Program-made: the position numbers and the translations under genes
In this document: piece after piece, positions 16,393 to 23,671 of the stretch
How the letters are laid out: each line of letters starts with the position of its first letter
How positions within the stretch are numbered: position 1 is the stretch's first letter
Virus record (IMG/VR): IMGVR_UViG_3300020020_000047
Coordinates: 1 to 49,967 of that record
Length of the DNA: 49,967 nt
Reading direction: 5' to 3' (one strand)
Source of the DNA: a virus
The notes under the pieces: model-generated
What the model was told of the DNA's origin: nothing
Databases searched by the model: none
The model's input: the letters and a program-made list of their open reading frames with translations, nothing else

Positions 16393-17598
16393 ATGGCAAC
16401 TTTCACGATCGACGATCTCACGACTCCAGCAACCAAGGATGAATTCAAGGTTGCGATTTACAACGTTTTAGCTGCTTCTGGGGTTACCACAACCAACTGG
16501 CGCCCGGGTGCTGTGGTGCGGACAATTATTGCGGCTGTGGCCATCGTTGCAGCATCACTAAGCAGCCTCATTGCTACCATCGCACGTGGTGGGTACCTGG
16601 ATAAAGCCGAGGATCTTTGGCTAACCCTGTTGGCTGAATTCGTGTATGGGGTAACCCGTAATCCCGCAACCTTCGCAACGGGTGAAGTAACTCTAACCAA
16701 CAATGGTGGGGGGTTGTACTCGTATGCTGCTGGAACACTGATCCTTAAGAATTCCGGAACTGGTGTCACATACGTAAACGTTAATGCTGTAAACCTTGCA
16801 GCCGGCCCGGGTACAACCACAACTGACCTTTACACCTGCACAATTCAAGGCGCAGATGGTACGAGCTTTGCGGGCGAGTTGAATTCAATTGAATCACCCG
16901 CATCACCTGGTGTGGGGGTTAATAACGTACTTGCTCTTGTGGGTGTGGATGAAGAGCAAGACCAGGATCTTAGGGTGCGTTGTAAGGAGCGGCTTGGCGC
17001 CATATCCCCCAACGGTCCTCCGGATGCATACTCCTACGTTGCCAAGGGCGCAAAAAGGCTCGATGGGAGTTACATCAACGTAACGAGGGTGCGCCTTGAG
17101 AACTCGGGTGGTGGTCAGCTATTAGCTTATGTTGGTAAGGTGGATTCTGAGGTAACCGGTACAGTTGGTGATCTCAACACTGATCTTGGGTGTGTTGACG
17201 ATGCAATGCAAAAGTTGGCTACACCGCAGTGCATAACTCTTACCACTGTGTCAGCATCCGCAGTTGGGATTAATTACTTCTATGATGTCAGCCTGTATGA
17301 CACTGTGTCGGCAACCAATGCCGAGATCATTGCGGCCATTGAAGCCTCGGTAACTGCTGTACTTGCCGCTACTCCCATCGGTGGGGATATTCAGCCGGGG
17401 TTCAGCGGACGGGTGTACCTGGACAAGATCAAAGCTGCTGTGATGACAACTAAAATCAATGGGGTACCACTGCCAATCTTTAGGCACACCACAAGCGTTG
17501 ATGCCACATCTAACCCGTTCCCACTGAACATTAATGAGTTTCCTGTGTTGGCATCCATAGTCAATTCAGGGGTCTATAGGCTTCCTTATGGCACTTAA
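16393..17598 (+). CDS. Baseplate J-like protein
   Basis: The 401-residue protein matches the baseplate J / T4 gp6 / Mu gp47 family. Its N-terminal helices contain WRPGAVVRTIIAAVAIVAAS, the centre has a strand region with GEVTLTNNGGGLYSYAAGTL, and the conserved block DEEQDQDLRVRCKERLG is followed by PDAYSYVAKGA. J-like proteins form the wedge dimer that iris-opens the baseplate. SD GAGGAAG lies about 20 bases upstream, with AACGG nearer. It overlaps the I-like gene by 11 bases. Confidence 0.85.
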   Translation: MATFTIDDLTTPATKDEFKVAIYNVLAASGVTTTNWRPGAVVRTIIAAVAIVAASLSSLIATIARGGYLDKAEDLWLTLLAEFVYGVTRNPATFATGEVTLTNNGGGLYSYAAGTLILKNSGTGVTYVNVNAVNLAAGPGTTTTDLYTCTIQGADGTSFAGELNSIESPASPGVGVNNVLALVGVDEEQDQDLRVRCKERLGAISPNGPPDAYSYVAKGAKRLDGSYINVTRVRLENSGGGQLLAYVGKVDSEVTGTVGDLNTDLGCVDDAMQKLATPQCITLTTVSASAVGINYFYDVSLYDTVSATNAEIIAAIEASVTAVLAATPIGGDIQPGFSGRVYLDKIKAAVMTTKINGVPLPIFRHTTSVDATSNPFPLNINEFPVLASIVNSGVYRLPYGT

Positions 17599-18256
17599 TG
17601 ATCCGATTCGGTTCCGTGACACACTACTTGCCATAATCCCCAAATGGCTGAAGTTGGGTGTTGGCGGAGCCTTGATGTATGCATTCGGGTTGATGCATGA
17701 TCTACTTGGGGATGCAGCTGGGGAAGCAGTAAAAAGAAGGTTTCCGGGATACGAAGCATACGATTCCCTGAACATAATCGGTAAGGATCGCCGCATCCGT
17801 CGTGGTGCTTTCGAGACAGAAGCCAACTTCGCAGCACGGTTACCACAGTGGCTGGTGGATCACTCGAATAGGGGCGGTCCATACGCACTGTTAAGACAAG
17901 TATTTGGGTTCTATAGCAGCAATCCATTTGACGTAGAACTCAGATATCACAGTGGCCGTAAGTTCGATATGGACACAGCTGGGGACATTGTGCGCGGAGA
18001 TACCATTTGGGTACCCCCCGCTGACACGGATTGGGCAACATGGTTCTTAATATACCAGTGGCCTGGTGCTGTCAATGACGACGGTGACTGGGATGATCCT
18101 GGAACATGGGATGACGGTGGGATCTGGGATAGTGACATAACCTCAGCCGAAAGAGATGAAATCATTCAAGTACCATCTGAGTGGAGAGCCGCGCACGCAC
18201 GTGGTTTCGTTGTGTTGCAGAACGGCGGAAATGAAGCTGTAATGGAGGTTCCGTAA
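17588..18256 (+). CDS. Baseplate/tail protein I-like
   Basis: The 222-residue protein follows the J-like gene as P2 I (T4 gp53-like/Mu gp48) does. It contains FETEANFAARLPQWLVDHSN followed by RGGPYALLRQVFGFY, typical of tail-protein-I-type proteins. The later Asp/Trp/Gly-rich segment (NDDGDWDDPGTWDDGGIWDS, about 150-175) is also seen in related phages. It probably attaches fibres to the baseplate. A promoter-like site follows at once. Confidence 0.65.
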   Translation: MALNDPIRFRDTLLAIIPKWLKLGVGGALMYAFGLMHDLLGDAAGEAVKRRFPGYEAYDSLNIIGKDRRIRRGAFETEANFAARLPQWLVDHSNRGGPYALLRQVFGFYSSNPFDVELRYHSGRKFDMDTAGDIVRGDTIWVPPADTDWATWFLIYQWPGAVNDDGDWDDPGTWDDGGIWDSDITSAERDEIIQVPSEWRAAHARGFVVLQNGGNEAVMEVP

Positions 18257-18263
18257 TGCTTTT

Positions 18264-18276
18264 CGGTGGTATAATG
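18264..18276 (+). promoter_or_regulatory. Extended -10 promoter before the fibre genes
   Basis: CGGTGGTATAATG contains a perfect extended -10 (TGGTATAAT, -10 at 18270-18275) in the 34-base gap after the I-like gene. No -35 is found at 16-18 bases. The following ATG at 18291 has an AGAGGA SD (18279-18284), so if initiation is 7 bases past the -10 the SD would be partly outside the mRNA. Confidence 0.65.
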
Positions 18277-18290
18277 ACAGAGGAATCTAG

Positions 18291-18854
18291 ATGCCTACAG
18301 TACTAACACCAGATGGATCCGGAACTTCCGTTTCTGTTCCCAATGCAGGTGAAAACAGAACTGCGGCATCGGTGCGCACTGGGTATCAGGCATTACTTAA
18401 CCTGAATGAAGCGTTGCGCCAGGATTTCCAGGGCAGCATACACGATAAGTTCGAGGGAAGCTTAGGCGATCCTACTGGTGCACTATCTCAGGCAACCACC
18501 ACATCATACGTGGCCCTATCGTTGTCAGGGGGTAGTGACACAATTGCGTGCCTAGTTGGTGATGATCTTTGGGTTAGCTGGGTTGGCAACTTCCACAAAG
18601 GCGCCGGTGGTGTGGGTGATATCAAGGCACGCATTCGCTTGTCAAGCCCCTCACTAGCTGCAGTAACCATCGCCGAAAACAGAGTGTCAGCATACGTAAC
18701 GGGTGTTGAGGCTTATGGCAGCATTCCACTAGTTGGAACACATGCCTGTGCTTTCAATGAAACGTATACAGCAACGATAGAAATTATTGATACAGGTGTG
18801 ACACCAAACAATGCTGTATTCTCCTCGCACCTTCACATTCACAGGGTGCGCTAA
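18291..18854 (+). CDS. Putative tail fibre/baseplate-distal protein
   Basis: The 187-residue protein begins MPTVLTPDGSGTSVSVPNAG and then has a helix (RTGYQALLNLNEALRQDFQG), the common N-terminal pattern of phage fibre-attachment proteins. It ends in a beta-rich domain (VTGVEAYGSIPLVGTHACAF). It is the first of three ordered, overlapping genes after the baseplate, probably fibre components. No conserved family recognised. Confidence 0.55.
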   Translation: MPTVLTPDGSGTSVSVPNAGENRTAASVRTGYQALLNLNEALRQDFQGSIHDKFEGSLGDPTGALSQATTTSYVALSLSGGSDTIACLVGDDLWVSWVGNFHKGAGGVGDIKARIRLSSPSLAAVTIAENRVSAYVTGVEAYGSIPLVGTHACAFNETYTATIEIIDTGVTPNNAVFSSHLHIHRVR

Positions 18855-19312
18855 TGGCATTACTAGATCCAGTTCAGCCGGGATTTCAGAAGCTTTTCAT
18901 TGATGGAATCGAACAATCTCCCGCGCGTGGGGGGTTAAACTTCACCGGTGGTGGGGTATCAATCAGCGATGATGCACCCAACAACCGAAAAAACATCAGC
19001 CTATCCGGAAGCAGTGGTGGTGGGTTAGCGGTTGTTTCTGTGGTTGCGTCTGGTACCAGTGCTGCGGATACAGTTGAATTGGTAGGGTCACGTTCGGTTG
19101 TGGTAACCCGCAATCTACCCTCCGCTACAGCTGGGCAACGGGTAATGTACTGTGACTCCGGTCAATTAGCCGGTACGTGGAATGTAATCATCGATGCTGG
19201 TGCTGGAACTATCATCAACGGTACCACAGCCTCAACGTTTACTATGACAACGGATGGTGAGGTAACTGAGTTGCTGTGCGTATCCGTTGGCAATTGGATG
19301 GTGATCCGATGA
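18854..19312 (+). CDS. Putative tail fibre protein
   Basis: The 152-residue protein overlaps the previous stop (TAATG). It is Gly/Ser/Thr/Val-rich: DPVQPGFQKLFIDGIEQSP at the N-terminus, then an Asp/Gly segment (GGGVSISDDAPNNRKNISLS) and a C-terminal beta region (WNVIIDAGAGTIINGTTAST). The C-terminal part resembles a trimeric beta-domain of virion fibres, in which a DG-rich strand ends near a conserved Trp. The role is inferred from position and composition. Confidence 0.5.
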   Translation: MALLDPVQPGFQKLFIDGIEQSPARGGLNFTGGGVSISDDAPNNRKNISLSGSSGGGLAVVSVVASGTSAADTVELVGSRSVVVTRNLPSATAGQRVMYCDSGQLAGTWNVIIDAGAGTIINGTTASTFTMTTDGEVTELLCVSVGNWMVIR

Positions 19313-20121
19313 TATTCAACAGCTGGAAGCCTGTACTTGATCTGGACTACACAGCTCAGGCTACACAGGGAACATACAATGGTGTATTCACTACACCTGC
19401 ATTGACTTTTGCTCAGGAACAAACCTCACAGCTAGGCTCTAGGGTACTGACCAACGGCGCCGGTATTGTTCAAACCACCGTTGCGGGTGCAACCAATTGG
19501 GGTGAGAGCGATATCTACACATTGGTTGACGGAGCATCTGCGGCGTACAGCGAAAAGATCCGTCTTGACCTGCTAAAATCTGTGCTTTTCGCTTCTACTT
19601 CAACTGTGGCCGGGCGTGGAATGCGCTACAGGGCAATGCTGCAGTTTTCGCATTCCAACATTGACACATCCGGGGAGATAATCAAGTTTGGGTGGACTGG
19701 CCCCACTGACACCAACAACAGGTTGCATGGTGTGGTGCTGTTTGGAAACAACGGCGCGTCACGCATAGGGTACCAACAGGGTGAACAGGGCCCTGGTGCA
19801 AGCTTGACAATGAATACCATGCCCGGTGGTACCATAGATGTGCTTGTTGCGGAGATCACTTTTCCTTTCGTTTTCAGGCTTGGGTATGGCGCCATGGTGG
19901 GCAGCAGATTCCCCAGGGACAAAGAAATCAATTGGCTTGCCGGTGGCGCTAGCTCCTGGCCGCTGACGGGTACTGGTGGTGTCCGTGGATCTGGCAACGT
20001 GTCATGTGCTGTCAACAATGAAACCGGACCGCCACACCTTGTGTTTGCGATGAAGGCAGCTGCGGGTTCAACGTACACAGTAACAAGGAAGAGGCTACGT
20101 ATTGAAGAATACGTTGAGTAA
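19309..20121 (+). CDS. Putative receptor-binding/fibre protein
   Basis: The 270-residue protein starts at the ATG that overlaps the previous stop; an ATG-less extension to 19276 is not needed. It starts MIFNSWKPVLDLDYTAQATQ and looks beta-sandwich-like, with many aromatic strand segments (GMRYRAMLQFSHSNIDTSGE, FPFVFRLGYGAMVGSRFP) and a basic end (YTVTRKRLRIEEYVE). By position it may bind host surface glycans. No domain can be named. Confidence 0.5.
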   Translation: MIFNSWKPVLDLDYTAQATQGTYNGVFTTPALTFAQEQTSQLGSRVLTNGAGIVQTTVAGATNWGESDIYTLVDGASAAYSEKIRLDLLKSVLFASTSTVAGRGMRYRAMLQFSHSNIDTSGEIIKFGWTGPTDTNNRLHGVVLFGNNGASRIGYQQGEQGPGASLTMNTMPGGTIDVLVAEITFPFVFRLGYGAMVGSRFPRDKEINWLAGGASSWPLTGTGGVRGSGNVSCAVNNETGPPHLVFAMKAAAGSTYTVTRKRLRIEEYVE

Positions 20122-20127
20122 ATAGCC

Positions 20128-20295
20128 ATGGAAAAACTGTGTTTAGAAATGATTGCAGACTCACTGGACACATATGTACTTGATTTCGAAACCGGTGGAT
20201 CCCCACCAGTAGGAAACGAAATCATCGACAACATAGGTGGTGGTGGAACCATCGTTGATGACATCGGTGGTGGTGGGGATATTCAAAATGCTTGA
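20128..20295 (+). CDS. Small acidic Gly-rich protein
   Basis: A 55-residue ORF follows the fibre gene after 6 bases. It starts MEKLCLEMIADSLDTYVLDF and ends with two copies of a short unit (DNIGGGGTIVDDIGGGGDIQ). It overlaps the next ORF by 8 bases. Composition suggests a structural or linker peptide. It has no clear SD, and its reality rests on the ordered, overlapping context. Confidence 0.45.
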   Translation: MEKLCLEMIADSLDTYVLDFETGGSPPVGNEIIDNIGGGGTIVDDIGGGGDIQNA

Positions 20296-20530
20296 AAGTG
20301 AAAAGCCCAAGAAGTTCAAAAAGTGGCTTTACATCCTCCTCACTGCTTTTGGGGTTGGGGCTGTTCCAGCTGCAATTTACTCGGGTTGTCCATCGGGCAT
20401 TGTTGCTGATGTACCGGTGTGTGTAGAGCGTAATGGTCAGGGTGTGTGTACCAAGTACGAATGTGAAGTTAAAGGTTCTAATGGCGAGTGTGCAAAAAAG
20501 GCAACTACGCTGGAATGTGTGGAGTTCTAA
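20288..20530 (+). CDS. Small single-TM protein with Cys-rich exterior domain
   Basis: The 80-residue protein has a Lys-rich N-terminus (MLESEKPKKFKKWLYILLTA), one membrane segment (about 13-30) and a C-terminal domain of six cysteines (SGC, VPVC, VCTKYEC, GEC, LEC), suggesting three disulfides outside the cytoplasm. The positive-inside rule gives N-in/C-out. The ATG at 20288 is chosen because it overlaps the preceding stop. It sits just before a signal-peptide protein, which supports an envelope role, perhaps lysis or superinfection exclusion (inference). Confidence 0.6.
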   Translation: MLESEKPKKFKKWLYILLTAFGVGAVPAAIYSGCPSGIVADVPVCVERNGQGVCTKYECEVKGSNGECAKKATTLECVEF

Positions 20531-21169
20531 ATGAAAAAGCTTATCTATGCGCTGTTTGCCACAGCACTCTTCGTTTTCTTTGCCTCTGGTGCACAGCTAC
20601 CAGTCAATGCTGATGCTGCTGTGAACATGAGTACCATTGCAGCTGGTACCAACTACCTAGCTAATCCTGTGGGGCCTGTAAATGGGTTCTTTCGTGGAAC
20701 GGATCAGGTCAAGTTGGACGCACTTCCAACAGCTACGGCACTGGCAACACAAATCAGTACCGCTGTTGACGGGAAGCTGATGCCAATTGGATCTTGGTGC
20801 GCTACAGGATCCCCAGCAACTACAGCGTTGCGTCAAATGCCAGATGCGTGCACCGCCGCACCGGTTGGTACACCGTTTGCCACTTCACAGCAATACGCTG
20901 TTCCCATGGCGCTAACGTGTACTAGCATTACAGCAACTTACGTGCAGGCTGTCCAGGCTACGGATAATATCACTTTTTGCTTGATGAAGAACGGCGCTGT
21001 AACGGCGCTGTGCACCACGTTGACACCGTCCGTTGCAGCTAGTACTAGCACAGGATCTGTAGCTGTTGCCCTGGCCGATAACTTGGCCGTGCAGATGGTG
21101 CAGTCCGGTTCAGCCGCATCAACAGCGAATACTCGGTCGAGGGTAAGCATCAGCTGCAAAAGCCCTTAA
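20531..21169 (+). CDS. Signal-peptide-bearing fibre-like protein, probably continuing into the SGNH gene
   Basis: The 212-residue protein starts with a Sec-type signal (MKKLIYALFATALFVFFASG, cleavage likely near ASGA-QLP). A fibre-like linker follows (FFRGTDQVKLDALPTATALA), then a small beta domain ending SAASTANTRSRVSISCKSP. Only one base separates its ATG from the preceding stop. Just before its stop lies an AAAA run (21158-21161), and the +1 frame stays open through it into the SGNH hydrolase with sensible protein sequence. A combined polypeptide of about 500 residues is therefore likely, by frameshift or because of a one-base indel. Confidence 0.7.
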   Translation: MKKLIYALFATALFVFFASGAQLPVNADAAVNMSTIAAGTNYLANPVGPVNGFFRGTDQVKLDALPTATALATQISTAVDGKLMPIGSWCATGSPATTALRQMPDACTAAPVGTPFATSQQYAVPMALTCTSITATYVQAVQATDNITFCLMKNGAVTALCTTLTPSVAASTSTGSVAVALADNLAVQMVQSGSAASTANTRSRVSISCKSP

Positions 21170-21266
21170 TGTAGCAACTATCATCCCTGCCGGTATAGCC
21201 ACTCTTCAGGACGTTGAAATAGCGCAAGCCATCGAGCCCGGAGCCCCCGGTCTAACTAATGGCTTC

Positions 21267-22040
21267 TTGATGATTACTACTACCACGTATGCTAGGCTAT
21301 CTGACCCGGCATATACTGGGCCGCTCAATCAGCAAAAGGTAGCGGTCCTCAAAGCCAAAGTATTCAGTACCCCGTACGCACGAATCCTGGCTGATGGTGA
21401 TTCGATCACTTATGGAGCCAACGCTGGAAATGCGGCTGACCCATCCGGCTGTATTGGGTGGAGAAAAACTGTCAATGATGCAATCATCGCATCGCGTGGT
21501 GCGTCAGTACCTGTTGAATGGGTTGGTTTCCAGGATACAGGATACAGCGTTGATACTGTAGTTCGGTACCACGCTGGTGTTGGTGGACGTACCACAACTC
21601 TAGCCACAGCTGCGGCTAATGCTGACATGGGCCCCGGCATTAGGGGTGCAGAAATATGGATCGTTGGGTTTGGTACGAATGATGCGCGATCAAGCAAAGC
21701 TAACGCCACGTTCCAAGCCGACTACACTGCGATGTATAATGCTCGTCGGGCTAGGCTTGTTGCTACCGGCGTGACACCAATACCGATTATCACTTATACC
21801 CCTGAGGACCCTAACGAACCGTCGTTCAACGCATTCATTACAACTTACAACGCGGGTTGGGCGGCATTCGTTGCAGGTCTGGCCGGATCGCCTTTGATCA
21901 CTTCTGGCCCACCCGGTTTGGTGGCCGGTGACATGAACGCTGGTGACAATCCACATCCGCTTGCCACAGGATACGAAAACAAGATTGCCCCACCCATTAC
22001 AACACAGGTATTGAATGCGCTAACCACACTTGGGTTATAG
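21267..22040 (+). CDS. SGNH/GDSL-family hydrolase (probable carbohydrate esterase)
   Basis: This 257-residue ORF has the SGNH blocks: RILADGDSITYGANAG (nucleophile Ser46), a Gly-containing block near GVGGRTTT, FGTNDA (136-140) and the Asp-His pair in GDNPHPLATGYENK (D227, H230). Such enzymes remove acetyl or other ester groups from polysaccharides or lipids. The start at TTG 21267 (ATG at 21270) has no SD. The reading frame is open from 21147 and the upstream residues (NVATIIPAGIATLQDVEIAQ) look real, so the true N-terminus probably comes from the preceding gene. The catalytic residues are intact. Confidence 0.85.
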   Translation: MMITTTTYARLSDPAYTGPLNQQKVAVLKAKVFSTPYARILADGDSITYGANAGNAADPSGCIGWRKTVNDAIIASRGASVPVEWVGFQDTGYSVDTVVRYHAGVGGRTTTLATAAANADMGPGIRGAEIWIVGFGTNDARSSKANATFQADYTAMYNARRARLVATGVTPIPIITYTPEDPNEPSFNAFITTYNAGWAAFVAGLAGSPLITSGPPGLVAGDMNAGDNPHPLATGYENKIAPPITTQVLNALTTLGL

Positions 22041-22072
22041 TCATTTTTCTTAGGGTGTAACCGCAGCATTTC

Positions 22073-22085
22073 CGGTGGTATACTG
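22073..22085 (+). promoter_or_regulatory. Extended -10 promoter before the lysis genes
   Basis: CGGTGGTATACTG lies in the 58-base gap before the first small membrane gene, with the -10 TATACT at 22079-22084 and TGG directly upstream. No -35 match is evident. The ATG is at 22099, so the leader would be about 7-8 bases, without an SD. Confidence 0.6.
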
Positions 22086-22098
22086 AGAGTAACCCACA

Positions 22099-22281
22099 AT
22101 GGCCGAATTTTTCAACACAAATAGGACCACAATCGCCTTAATCGTTAATGCGGCCATGGTGTGCGCTGGCGCGTTTGGGCTACACCTGACCACGATTCAG
22201 ATGGGTGCTGTGATGGGACTCGTTAATCCTGTGCTGGTTTTGCTTGCCCACAAAGCAACCCACCCGAGTAACCAGGAGTGA
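22099..22281 (+). CDS. Small two-TM membrane protein, candidate holin
   Basis: The 60-residue protein has two hydrophobic segments (about 10-28, TIALIVNAAMVCAGAFGLHL; and about 33-50, MGAVMGLVNPVLVLLAH) and short polar ends. It is the first gene of a cluster with an endolysin, so it fits a class II holin that permeabilises the membrane at the set time. Other small membrane proteins follow, so which one triggers lysis is uncertain. Confidence 0.6.
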   Translation: MAEFFNTNRTTIALIVNAAMVCAGAFGLHLTTIQMGAVMGLVNPVLVLLAHKATHPSNQE

Positions 22282-22282
22282 A

Positions 22283-22378
22283 GTGATTTGGGGTATCCTT
22301 AGCGGGATACTCCTGATTGCACTTACCGCGGTAGCATATTGGCCAACCCGAAAATGCAGCTCAGTGAAAAAGGCTTGA
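22283..22378 (+). CDS. 31-residue single-TM protein (candidate lysis peptide)
   Basis: A GTG start with AGGAG 4 bases upstream opens a 31-codon ORF reading IWGILSGILLIALTAVAYWP followed by TRKCSSVKKA. It has one membrane segment and a basic tail. It starts 1 base after the candidate holin and overlaps the endolysin gene in another frame. Good SD and position favour a real gene; the function (holin partner, pinholin-like or antiholin) is a guess. Confidence 0.5.
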   Translation: MIWGILSGILLIALTAVAYWPTRKCSSVKKA

Positions 22379-22824
22379 GATTAATTGCAGCGTTCGAGGG
22401 TTGCAAGCTGCGGATGTACAATGATCCAGTTGGGTATTGTACCATTGGGTATGGCCATCTGATCCATAAGGGCAAAGTTGGAACTGCCCCCAAAGCAGAA
22501 GCACCATATGCAGCCGGGTTGACACAGGAACAGGCTATAGAGTTGTTGCGCAAGGATGCGGCTGTGCAGGAAGCTGCTGTGAATTCATGTATTAGGGTAC
22601 CGTTGAAACAGAACCAATTCGATGCGCTGGTTTCCCTGTGTTTCAATATTGGCACGGGGGGTTTGAAAGCGTCATCCCTGATCCGCTACATTAACTCAGG
22701 TGGCAACAACCCAAATGAAATTACTAAGCTGTTTGGGCTTTGGAATCGCGCCGGTGGGGCTGTTCATCCTGGGTTAGTCGGTCGGCGCAAAACTGAAGCT
22801 TTGGTGTACAATGGCGTTGGCTGA
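22354..22824 (+). CDS. Endolysin, GH24 lysozyme (muramidase)
   Basis: The protein has 156 residues from the ATG at 22354; a TTG at 22339 would add five. The T4-lysozyme active-site triad is visible with normal spacing: Glu15 (IAAFEG), Asp24 (YNDPVGYCT) and Thr30 (CTIGYGH). Further family motifs are NQFDALVSLCFNIGTGG and GLVGRRKTEALVY. It cleaves the MurNAc-GlcNAc bond of peptidoglycan. No signal peptide or SAR segment is present, so it needs a holin. It overlaps the next membrane protein gene by 14 bases. Confidence 0.93.
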   Translation: MQLSEKGLRLIAAFEGCKLRMYNDPVGYCTIGYGHLIHKGKVGTAPKAEAPYAAGLTQEQAIELLRKDAAVQEAAVNSCIRVPLKQNQFDALVSLCFNIGTGGLKASSLIRYINSGGNNPNEITKLFGLWNRAGGAVHPGLVGRRKTEALVYNGVG

Positions 22825-23014
22825 AACCGAGATCATCAGCATTGTGATTACATCCGCAACGGCATTGGTAGGTGGACTCACAACCGGTATCATTGCCGTA
22901 TTCTCTTGGGCTAAAGCTGCGATCAAGACTGAAAAAGACGAATGCGCTCTTCAGGTGGCAAGCCTAGAGCGTCGTATTGATAAGTTAGAAGCGTATCTCT
23001 TTCCGGAAACCTGA
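22811..23014 (+). CDS. Membrane protein with C-terminal coiled coil (lysis-associated)
   Basis: The 67-residue protein has one strong membrane segment (about 8-32, IISIVITSATALVGGLTTGI) and then a charged coiled coil (KTEKDECALQVASLERRIDK). This resembles small holin-like or spanin-like phage proteins such as the XhlA type, though the order is TM then coil. It overlaps the endolysin end and closes the lysis cluster. A spanin partner lipoprotein was not found adjacent. Confidence 0.6.
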   Translation: MALAETEIISIVITSATALVGGLTTGIIAVFSWAKAAIKTEKDECALQVASLERRIDKLEAYLFPET

Positions 23015-23104
23015 ACACTGAACAGACTAGTTTAACACTAGGCTAAGCCTTAGTGTCAGCCATCCGGGTGGTAACCCGTTTAAAGAAAGCGCAATAGGTG
23101 AAAT

Positions 23105-23419
23105 TTGGGTATCGTGGTAGTAGAATGGATCGACGCGCATACAACGGAGTTGGATGAATTAACGCCCGAGATGATCACGGATTCGTTGCACTTTGGGTAT
23201 CCAACAACCTCGATTGGTCACCTGGTAAGGAGTGACGAAAAGGGTGTTAGCCTGGCCACGGATGTACAAACCGGGAAGGACGGAGCCATACATTACCGCT
23301 GCGCGCACTTCATCCCACGTGGAATGGTTGTGAAGGAGAAGGTAATCAAGCCGGATCCCCCCAAACCACGCACGCGCAAGGTGAAGGTTGTGGATAAGTG
23401 TTTGCCGTCGCTTTCCTAA
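23105..23419 (+). CDS. Conserved phage-type hypothetical protein
   Basis: The 104-residue protein starts at TTG with AGGTG 4 bases upstream; a GTG at 23114 is possible. It has VVVEWIDAHTTELDELTPEM, SIGHLVRSDEKGVSLATD and AHFIPRGMVVKEKV, a pattern I know from small phage proteins ending in an IPRGM segment and without assigned function. The C-terminus is Pro/Lys-rich. The 90 bases upstream contain a hairpin (ACACTAGGCT and its near complement, about 23034-23056) without a U-run. Confidence 0.6.
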   Translation: MGIVVVEWIDAHTTELDELTPEMITDSLHFGYPTTSIGHLVRSDEKGVSLATDVQTGKDGAIHYRCAHFIPRGMVVKEKVIKPDPPKPRTRKVKVVDKCLPSLS

Positions 23420-23556
23420 TAGGCGCGGCATACGAGCTGTTTGGAACCATTTGGGTAAGGTGCATTGGAGCCAAGAAGGCACCCGAAGCGGCATACATCG
23501 CCCCACTTCCGGGGGAATCGTTTGAAGCCTACTCGGCGCGACGAAACAGCCGATGA
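23398..23556 (+). CDS. Small membrane protein
   Basis: A GTG-initiated 52-residue ORF overlaps the end of the previous gene. It reads FAVAFLIGAAYELFGTIWVR (membrane segment) followed by CIGAKKAPEAAYIAPLPGES and a basic tail. It ends just before a strong terminator, which supports its being the last gene of the lysis-side transcript. It has no good SD. Function unknown. Confidence 0.5.
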   Translation: MFAVAFLIGAAYELFGTIWVRCIGAKKAPEAAYIAPLPGESFEAYSARRNSR

Positions 23557-23577
23557 GTTGACACGAAATCCAATAGC

Positions 23578-23616
23578 AAAGGCTGTGCCATCATGGTGCG
23601 GCCTTTTTCTTTTTGG
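23578..23616 (+). terminator. Rho-independent terminator
   Basis: A 13-pair stem, AAAGGCTGTGCCA (23578-23590) against TGGTGCGGCCTTT (23594-23606) with G-U pairs and loop TCA, is followed by TTCTTTTT. It separates the late/lysis operon from the accessory region and is followed 18 bases later by a promoter. Confidence 0.9.
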
Positions 23617-23633
23617 AGCCGCAAAATAATTGC

Positions 23634-23661
23634 TTGACACATGTGGGTGGTCGGGTAAAAT
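23634..23661 (+). promoter_or_regulatory. Consensus sigma-70 promoter of the accessory region
   Basis: TTGACA (23634-23639), a 16-base spacer and TAAAAT (23656-23661). The -35 sits inside AAATAATTGCTTGACACA, an 18-base sequence repeated exactly at 24463-24480. The predicted start is near 23668 and the ATG is at 23672, so the mRNA is nearly leaderless. Confidence 0.8.
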
Positions 23662-23671
23662 GAGTATCAAG

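Noticed and set aside
19626-20264. 212-codon - strand frame opposite the fibre gene
   Set aside because: No start signals, Pro/Ser/Thr-rich pseudo-sequence, and it spans three + strand gene boundaries.
23034-23080. Hairpins after the lysis cluster as terminators
   Set aside because: Stems are good (ACACTA/TAGTGT; CGGGT/ACCCG) but neither is followed by a clear U-run; the strong terminator is at 23578.
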